From Campylobacter sp. CCUG 57310 (GTDB lineage Bacteria > Campylobacterota > Campylobacteria > Campylobacterales > Campylobacteraceae): DNA of 64,000 bases. Below are positions 58,419 through 64,000 of this stretch, one piece after another. The stretch is taken from positions 682,001 through 746,000 of the forward strand of contig NZ_CP053845.1 of NCBI RefSeq assembly GCF_013201975.1, read 5' to 3'. Position numbers and translations under genes: made by a program. The notes beneath the pieces are model-generated. The model did no database searches and was not told the origin of the DNA. It saw nothing but the letters and a program-made list of their open reading frames with translations. How positions within the stretch are numbered: position 1 is the first letter of the stretch; every line of letters starts with the position of its first letter.

Positions 58419-59540
58419 ATGTTAAGCGGTATGAAATTTAAGAATTTGTTTGTGACGATAGCTTTAATGTCAAATTTGGTTTTTGCTAATGAGGATTTAA
58501 TTAAAACGTTAGATGATGAGATTGGGCAGATGCGACAATTTTTAAATTTTGTTAAAAGCGAATTTAAGTTAAGCGTGCGTAAAGACAAGGATTTTAACCC
58601 AAAAGACGAAAATAACTTTATCGTTACGCACCCCGTAAGTCAAAGCGAACTAAAGAAATTTTTTGAAAATGCGTATGTGGTTACAAAAATTGCATATCCT
58701 TATAGTATCGCTTATTTGGATATTAGACATTATAAGCTTGACGCGCTTTTAGGAGAGGATCGCAAAGATCCTGTAATTGACATAAAAGAAGTTAAGTTTT
58801 TAGACGGATCAAAGCGACAAATCAACCAAAACGACATTATAACCGAGCAAAATATCCAAAAAATCGCCCAAGATATAAATGAGAGCAAATTTGAAGAGTT
58901 ACAAAATATGCTTGACGCGTCTTATTTTATTTTAAATACGCCAAAGCCTGTGGATTCGCTTGAGTTGCAGATCACTCAGCAGGTTGCGACTGAGAAATTT
59001 CATAAGCTTAAAGTTGGCGAGAATTTTAAAATCGGCGAGGGCGAGATCAAGCTAGTCGATATAAAACAAAACGAGATCATCTATCATATCTCGCAAAGCT
59101 TGCAAAAAGATGAGAATTTTAAAATTTACGCTCTTTACAAAGACGGTAGGGCGATGAAAGAGATTTCGCGCAATCAAAAGACGTTTTATAGCAAAGAAGA
59201 GCTTGAGTATTTAGAAGCGCTTTTAAAAAATATGCAAGATGCAAAAAAGCTTGTGATTGAGAAAAAAATAAAGAGCAAAGAAGAGGCTCAAAGCTACATT
59301 GATACACAGATGAAAGACTTCTCGCAACCCAAAGAGTCGGGTATCATGAGCGTAGCAGAGGAGTTCGGTGCGGATGTAAGTGAAGTCGTGCTAGCTCAAA
59401 AAGTATGGGATAGAGAGTATAAATTTAGTGTCAATTACAAGACAAAACTAGCCAATAAAGACGAGCCTTATCTTGTCGCGCAGGATTTAAAAAGCGATAA
59501 ATTTGGGATTTTGGGCATAGTATGGAAAGTGGAAAATTAA
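58419..59540 (+). CDS. Secreted protein of unknown function
   Basis: A signal peptide (residues 1-23, ending V-F-A-N) precedes a 350-residue mature protein with no recognised domain: charged, partly helical, with a Lys/Glu-rich segment near residues 255-290. AAGGAAA lies before the ATG. It sits just after ppk and just before the WG-repeat gene with about a 50-bp gap. Likely periplasmic or secreted. Function unknown. Confidence 0.65.
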   Translation: MLSGMKFKNLFVTIALMSNLVFANEDLIKTLDDEIGQMRQFLNFVKSEFKLSVRKDKDFNPKDENNFIVTHPVSQSELKKFFENAYVVTKIAYPYSIAYLDIRHYKLDALLGEDRKDPVIDIKEVKFLDGSKRQINQNDIITEQNIQKIAQDINESKFEELQNMLDASYFILNTPKPVDSLELQITQQVATEKFHKLKVGENFKIGEGEIKLVDIKQNEIIYHISQSLQKDENFKIYALYKDGRAMKEISRNQKTFYSKEELEYLEALLKNMQDAKKLVIEKKIKSKEEAQSYIDTQMKDFSQPKESGIMSVAEEFGADVSEVVLAQKVWDREYKFSVNYKTKLANKDEPYLVAQDLKSDKFGILGIVWKVEN

Positions 59541-59595
59541 GCCGAAATTTGATAACGGCTTTAGGATAGCGAATAAGTATTATTTCTGGGACCAG

Positions 59596-60457
59596 ATGGG
59601 GGAAAGAGCCGATCTTTATCACTTTTCGCCTAAACTTAACGAGCTTGAAAAGATGCCTTACGAGCTTGCGAATTTTGAAATATTTAAAGATAGATTCGTA
59701 AAAATCGAAAAACCGAGAAAAGAGAGTAAAAGTCGTGATATAGGTTTAGCCGACGCCATTACGGGCAAGATTGTTTTGCCTATAGAGTATGAATATATCA
59801 GATTTGTAAAAAACGGAATTGTAGTTTTAAAAAATAACTTAGAAGGTGTGATGGATGATAAATTTAATCTCATTTTGCCTATAGAATTTAATAGCATTGA
59901 TGAAGAAAACGGCGCATATATAGTTTCAAAAGATATCAACGGAGTGCGTCGCGAAGATTTGTATAGCTTAAACGGCAAAAATTTAACGCAAGGTAAATAT
60001 GTATATATCAAATACGCCGGCGAAGGAAAATTTATTGCTACGCAAGGCAAGTTAAAAGACAATGTTATGCACATACAAGATGGCTTTCTCATAGATAAAA
60101 ACGCAGAAGTTGTTATTGATTTTAAAAAGCTCGGTCTATATGAGAGTGACAAATTTAGCTCAGGACTTATGCCTGTAAAAGATAGAAAAACCGACTTATA
60201 CGGATATATAAACGATAAAGGCGAGATAGTGATACCTGCTGAATTTGAGCAAGCTGAGAGGTTTTTTTGAAGCGTCTAACTACGCGCTTGCACGCTCAAA
60301 AGAGGGCATTTCCGTTCTTATTGATAAAAGCGGCAAAGTCGTAACGGCTTTTTACGGATATTGGGATTATATAAATTTTGCAGGCGATGAAAAGGGCAGA
60401 TACTTTAGAATGAACGATGTTTGGTATGATGCGTTTGGAAATAAAGTGAAGGAGTAG
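59596..60457 (+). pseudogene. WG-repeat protein broken at a T7 run
   Basis: WG repeats are short beta-hairpin units. Units are visible (G-K-I-V-L-P-I-E-Y, N-L-I-L-P-I-E-F, G-Y-I-N-D-K-G-E-I-V-I-P-A-E-F, I-S-V-L-I-D-K-S-G-K-V). At a T7 run (60262-60268) the frame shifts; removing one T gives F-E-Q-A-E-R-F-F-E-A-S-N-Y-A-L-A and a 286-residue protein ending at 60457. The 5' end is also doubtful: in-frame codons upstream of ATG 59596 spell K-F-D-N-G-F-R-I-A-N-K-Y-Y-F-W-D-Q, which looks coding but has no start; an extra A near 59533-59536 would link it to ATG 59522. Confidence 0.65.
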
Positions 60458-60540
60458 GCTAGGCCCTAAAATCTCGGTCTATAAGTGCAAAATTTATAAA
60501 TTTACGTTATAAAGCAGCATAAATTGCAGGAGGTATTTAA

Positions 60541-60654
60541 ATGATAGCTATTATTTTACCTCTTATTGTTTTTTTGGCATTGACAGTAGCTTTGCGCAGA
60601 ACACGCTATTTTAAGTCAGCCTTAATGTTTATGTTATTTTTTTCGTACCGATAG
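60541..60654 (+). CDS. Candidate 37-residue membrane protein
   Basis: ATG with a perfect AGGAGGT (60528-60534) six bases upstream. The frame is 37 residues: a hydrophobic stretch (residues 2-18), an R-R-T-R loop and a second hydrophobic stretch (27-34). It ends near a T7 run (60638-60644), so the 3' end could also be shifted; with one T fewer the frame goes on for a further 10 or so residues. Function unknown, and it could be the start of a decayed gene. Confidence 0.45.
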   Translation: MIAIILPLIVFLALTVALRRTRYFKSALMFMLFFSYR

Positions 60655-61048
60655 AAATTTAAGGGCGAATTTATGATTTTTTACGTCTTTTGTCGTTTTA
60701 TTTTAAATTTAGCTTATGATACGTTATAAAAATATCCCATAAATTTTGAGTTAATTTTATCTCAAATATCGTTACAAGCGGCAAATATTTTGAATTTCTA
60801 AAGGAGATAGAGTTTTAAAAATGTTAAAAATTACTTCAGAATATAGCAAAAAATAAACGAGTTTTATTAAAATTTAAAGAGCTTATGAGATAAATTAAAC
60901 AAATAGCTCGGACTTTTACCTTATATATAGTATATAGTTAATTATTTTAAGACTTGAGTATAAAGTATCTATTGTAAAAATACTTCTCAGTTCAATAAAA
61001 CTAGATATATCTTGTAAATAATATATAGATTTTGATTGGTATTGTAAA
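60655..61048. other. AT-rich spacer without a gene
   Basis: About 390 bp. I see no reading frame with a credible start and ribosome site; one short ATG at 60821 with GGAGAT well upstream gives only 11 residues. No tRNA-like fold or clear terminator. It may be decayed sequence. Confidence 0.6.
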
Positions 61049-61765
61049 TTAATAAAATTTATCTTTTTCATATAGAAGACAATTTTTATTAAATAATTCT
61101 ATTTGAAATATCGGTTTATTATTTTTTACCATGCCTATCGCCACTAAGTTATAAAGAGTATTTTCCTCTATGTCTATATCATCAAAAATTGTAATGCTAA
61201 ATTTTATCTTTTCTTTTGGAACTATTTGCAAATATCCTGCTTCCCAACTTTTTTCTTTCTTAAATTTTAACATTACTTTTCCATAAAACACAAAAAGCTC
61301 ACCTACATTTTCTTCATCAAAGTAAGCATTTAGACTTTTTCTTTTTATGCTCTTTCTTGTCGTTGTAATCCCTTGTTTGGGCTCAATTATCATTAGGTTG
61401 CTTTGTGTTCGGGCGATATTGTGGTTTATAGTTGTAACATTTTTGCTTATACATAGATAGCGCATTGCAGACTGCATTAAGTTGTGTATTTGTTTATTGT
61501 TTTGCAAGTCTTTAAGATATTCGGTAGTAACTTGCGTGTCGGCTGACTCGTATGCATAGGGGCAATATTTTTCATGTATTGAGCCTTGCGTAGTTCTAGG
61601 GTGCGCAACTTTACCTTTTGCATTCACAAAGGTTAGTTTAGCCACCCTGCAATCAGGACAAAAGATGTTATCGCGATATTTTTGCATATAGTTTTTATCA
61701 TTCAAATCAGTGATTGATGATATCATATCGCCTGTTTTGTAGTAAAATTCATCATATTTTGTCAT
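61049..61765 (-). CDS. Orphan protein with zinc-ribbon-like N-terminus
   Basis: A 238-residue protein. N-terminal C-P-D-C (Cys36/Cys39) and H-x3-C (His64/Cys68) could form a zinc site; the surrounding K-G-K-V-A-H-P-R segment recalls the CoiA-like N-terminal zinc ribbon, but the rest is a Lys-rich beta domain without known motifs. AGGAGAAG sits before the ATG. It starts 16 bp after uvrB, so it may ride on the uvrB transcript. AT-rich and unlike its neighbours, suggesting acquisition. Function unknown. Confidence 0.65.
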   Translation of the reverse strand: MTKYDEFYYKTGDMISSITDLNDKNYMQKYRDNIFCPDCRVAKLTFVNAKGKVAHPRTTQGSIHEKYCPYAYESADTQVTTEYLKDLQNNKQIHNLMQSAMRYLCISKNVTTINHNIARTQSNLMIIEPKQGITTTRKSIKRKSLNAYFDEENVGELFVFYGKVMLKFKKEKSWEAGYLQIVPKEKIKFSITIFDDIDIEENTLYNLVAIGMVKNNKPIFQIELFNKNCLLYEKDKFY

Positions 61766-61781
61766 TTTCTTCTCCTAAATT

Positions 61782-63758
61782 TTATATCTTTCTTAGCTTT
61801 GCTATCTCGTCTCTAAGCGCAGCCGCCTTTTCAAACTCAAGCTTGCTTGCGGCTTCAAGCATCTGCTTTCTTAGCTCTTTTACTATTTTAGTGCGCTCGG
61901 CAGCAGGCATCTTTTCTAGATTTTCGCCTTGGCGATAAATTTCACCTTCATCTTCGACTTTTAAACTCTCTTCGATATTTCTACTTGCAGAGCGCGGAGT
62001 GATGCCATGCTTTTTGTTGTACTCATCTTGCAGCTTCCTGCGCGCTAAGGTCGTATCCATAGCTTCTTGCATAGAGCGCGTGATCTTTTTTGCAAACATC
62101 AGCACGCGTCCGTTTACGTTTCTAGCCGCTCGTCCCATTGTTTGGATTAAGCTCGTAGTAGAGCGCAAAAAGCCCTCTTTATCGGCATCCATTATCGCTA
62201 TAAGGCTAACTTCTGGCAGGTCAAGCCCCTCGCGAAGCAAATTTATGCCTATTAGCATGTCAAAATCCCCGCTTCTAAGCCCTCTTATGATCTCGTTTCG
62301 CTCTATTGCGTCGATATCCGAGTGCATATATTTCACCTTGATACCAAGCTCGGTGTAGTAGCGGCTTAGCTCTTCGGCCATCTTTTTAGTTAGCACCGTT
62401 ACCAAAACGCGCTCATCACGCTCTATCACTCGCTTTGCCTCATCAAACAAAATTTCAACCTGATTGTCGCTATCTTTTATTTCTATTTGCGGATCAAGCA
62501 AGCCCGTAGGACGTAAAATTTGCTCATAAATACGCCCTTTGCTAAGATCTAGCTCAAGCTCGTTTGGAGTTGCCGATACAAAGAGAAATTTCGCTCTTTT
62601 GGAGATAAACTCATCAAATTTCAAAGGACGGTTATCAAGCGCTGAAGGCAGGCGAAAACCATATTCCACAAGTGTCTCCTTGCGGCTTCTATCGCCTGCA
62701 TACATTCCGCGAAACTGCGGCAAGCTCACGTGGCTTTCATCGATTATCACGAGATAGTCTTTACCGCTAACTTCAAAATAATCAAACAACGTATAAGGCG
62801 TCTCGCCCGGCTTTTGCCCCGTAAGATGTCGCGCATAGTTCTCAACTCCTTTGCACATGCCTGTCGAGCTTAGCATCTCAAGGTCAAACTCAACCCTCTG
62901 CTTTAGCCTTTGAGACTCCACCAGCTTGCCCTCGGCGTTAAATTCCTTAAGCCTTTCATCAAGCTCGGCTTCTATCTGCTTTATAGCGATTTTTAGCCTA
63001 TCTTCACCCACCACAAACTGGCTTGTAGCATAAAGCGTAAATTTCGTCACGCTTTTAGTTTTTTTATTATCCAGCACGTCGAAGTGATACATCTCATCGA
63101 TCTCATCGCCGAAAAACTCTATCCTAAGCGCCTCGTCGTGATAATACGCAGGATAGACATCGACCACGTCGCCGTTTACGCGAAAGTCGCCACGGTCGAA
63201 GTAGGCATCGTTTCGCTTGTAGCCCATATCCACGAGCTTACTAAGCAGTTTGCGCTGATTTAGCGTGTCGCCTGTTTTTAGATACAGCACCATGCCTTGA
63301 TATTCGCTTGGATTTCCTAAGCCGTAGTTTGCAGACACCGAAGCTACGCATATCACATCATCAAAGCTTAATAGACTCGCAGTAGCCGACAGTCTCATGC
63401 GCTCAAGCTCTTCGTTTACGGAGCTATCTTTTTCTATAAACAAGTCTTGGCGCGGGATATAAGCTTCTGGCTGATAGTAGTCGTAGTAGCTGATAAAGTA
63501 CTCTACATGATTACGCGGGAAAAACCCCTTAAATTCGCTATAAAGTTGCGCCGCTAGAGATTTGTTGTGAGTCATGACAAGGGTTGGCATATTTAGCTCT
63601 TTTATCACGTTTGCCATCGTAAAAGTCTTACCGGAGCCCGTTACGCCAAGCAAAGTCTGGTAGTTTGAGCCTGAATTTATCGATTTTACTATGTTTTTGA
63701 TAGCCTTAGCTTGATCAGGACTTGGGCTAAATTTGGATGAAATTTCAAAATTTGTCAT
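61782..63758 (-). CDS. uvrB: Excinuclease ABC subunit B
   Basis: Damage-verification helicase of nucleotide excision repair. Walker A G-V-T-G-S-G-K-T (about residues 39-46), beta-hairpin [10 protein letters not shown], helicase motifs with [10 protein letters not shown], and a C-terminal UVR domain that binds UvrC ([10 protein letters not shown]). 658 residues, normal. Followed directly by the zinc-ribbon gene. Confidence 0.97.
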   Translation of the reverse strand: MTNFEISSKFSPSPDQAKAIKNIVKSINSGSNYQTLLGVTGSGKTFTMANVIKELNMPTLVMTHNKSLAAQLYSEFKGFFPRNHVEYFISYYDYYQPEAYIPRQDLFIEKDSSVNEELERMRLSATASLLSFDDVICVASVSANYGLGNPSEYQGMVLYLKTGDTLNQRKLLSKLVDMGYKRNDAYFDRGDFRVNGDVVDVYPAYYHDEALRIEFFGDEIDEMYHFDVLDNKKTKSVTKFTLYATSQFVVGEDRLKIAIKQIEAELDERLKEFNAEGKLVESQRLKQRVEFDLEMLSSTGMCKGVENYARHLTGQKPGETPYTLFDYFEVSGKDYLVIIDESHVSLPQFRGMYAGDRSRKETLVEYGFRLPSALDNRPLKFDEFISKRAKFLFVSATPNELELDLSKGRIYEQILRPTGLLDPQIEIKDSDNQVEILFDEAKRVIERDERVLVTVLTKKMAEELSRYYTELGIKVKYMHSDIDAIERNEIIRGLRSGDFDMLIGINLLREGLDLPEVSLIAIMDADKEGFLRSTTSLIQTMGRAARNVNGRVLMFAKKITRSMQEAMDTTLARRKLQDEYNKKHGITPRSASRNIEESLKVEDEGEIYRQGENLEKMPAAERTKIVKELRKQMLEAASKLEFEKAAALRDEIAKLRKI

Positions 63759-63789
63759 TAAACGCCTTTAAAAAAGAGCTTATTTTTGC

Positions 63790-63795
63790 TACAAT
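63790..63795 (+). promoter_or_regulatory. -10 element for the coiled-coil gene
   Basis: TACAAT, 32 bp before the ATG at 63828, in a T-rich context. Confidence 0.5.
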
Positions 63796-63804
63796 TATGC
63801 CGAG

Positions 63805-63810
63805 ATTATA
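63805..63810 (-). promoter_or_regulatory. -10 element for uvrB
   Basis: TATAAT on the minus strand, about 45 bp before the uvrB ATG. It lies just downstream of the opposing -10 at 63790-63795, so the two promoters overlap face to face. Confidence 0.55.
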
Positions 63811-63827
63811 CCAAATAAAGGGACGAT

Positions 63828-64000
63828 ATGTTTGAAAACGACAAAGTGCTAAACACCCTAACCGATAAGGTTAACGACCTGCTTGCCAGATACAATGAAG
63901 TGTGCGAGGAGAACGAGCAGCTTCGCAACGAGCTAATCAGTCTAAAAGCGCAAAACGAAGCCAAATCAAATCAAATTTTAAGATTGGAAGAAGAAGTTAA
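63828..64000 (+). CDS. Short coiled-coil protein, 3' end outside window
   Basis: Starts at ATG 63828 with AAGGGA four bases upstream. The first 57 residues are a heptad-like coiled coil (L-T-D-K-V-N-D-L-L-A-R-Y-N-E and E-E-N-E-Q-L-R-N-E-L), similar in style to ZapB or other small division-linked coiled-coil proteins, but no name is justified. Confidence 0.6.
   Translation, partial: MFENDKVLNTLTDKVNDLLARYNEVCEENEQLRNELISLKAQNEAKSNQILRLEEEV

Noticed and set aside
60780-60860. Small ORF near 60821
   Set aside because: Only 11 codons, the purine-rich site is too far from the ATG, and the surroundings look decayed.
1-64000. tRNA, rRNA, CRISPR, IS or prophage
   Set aside because: No repeat arrays, transposase or phage genes, and no tRNA-like cloverleaf was seen in the spacers; a tRNAscan run would settle the tRNA part.

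Overview
The window reads as a chromosomal segment of a Campylobacter species (Campylobacterota). The basis is gene content and order: alaS-maf-pbpA, flgB-flgC-fliE-ftsI, uvrD-truB-csrA-ispE-smpB-thioredoxin-clpS-clpA-aat, pepF-sstT-metK-lnt-yajC-secD-secF-leuS-lptE-folC-mfd and rpe-dnaQ-rpmB resemble, as I recall them, blocks of the C. jejuni map, although they are joined differently here. The DNA is A+T-rich, the word AAATTT is very common in genes and spacers, and many genes start with TTG or GTG. I cannot name the species. I saw no rRNA, tRNA, insertion sequence, prophage or CRISPR array.

Layout. 0-7 kb: end of a TPR protein, a small membrane protein, then a leftward block pbpA-maf-membrane protein-alaS. 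7-10 kb: rightward Gfo/Idh-like gene and hemH (heme synthesis), then two unknowns. 10-13.3 kb: leftward flgB-flgC-fliE-ftsI behind a good sigma-54 promoter. 13.3-21.4 kb: a tightly packed leftward nine-gene block with uvrD, truB, csrA, ispE, smpB, a thioredoxin-like lipoprotein, clpS, clpA and aat, covering the Leu/Phe N-degron pathway and trans-translation. 21.6-25.7 kb: a LysR regulator converging on a large TonB-dependent receptor of the transferrin/hemoglobin-receptor class with a Fur-like box. 25.8-29.4 kb: a small SspB-like protein, pepF and sstT. 29.5-32.7 kb: metK, a broken membrane gene and lnt. 32.7-49.4 kb: a long rightward run with yajC-secD-secF, leuS, lptE, a diguanylate cyclase, folC, mfd, a DUF815 ATPase, a YmdB-like phosphoesterase, a MagIII-type glycosylase, a glycosyltransferase, cysK and cysE. 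49.4-53.1 kb: leftward HDOD protein, STAS/CheX-like protein, rpe and dnaQ-like exonuclease. 53.2-58.4 kb: rpmB, a potassium-channel-like protein, argJ, a YdcH-like protein and ppk. 58.4-61.8 kb: a poorly conserved patch with a secreted protein, a broken WG-repeat gene, a candidate small membrane protein, about 400 bp of AT-rich spacer and an orphan zinc-ribbon-like protein. It closes with uvrB and the start of a short coiled-coil gene.

The main surprises are: (1) several interrupted frames, each restored by a one-base homopolymer change or removal of one copy of an 8-bp tandem repeat (clpA, the gene upstream of maf, the gene after metK, the WG-repeat gene); (2) a probable SspB-type ClpXP adaptor close to aat/clpS/clpA/smpB; (3) an unannotated 27-residue membrane protein with its own promoter, ribosome site and terminator; (4) a STAS / pseudo-receiver / STAS / CheX-like protein paired with an HDOD protein; and (5) degenerate active sites in the Gfo/Idh-like protein beside hemH. 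I did not find a clear new defence or mobile system; the least explained DNA is 58.4-61.8 kb.
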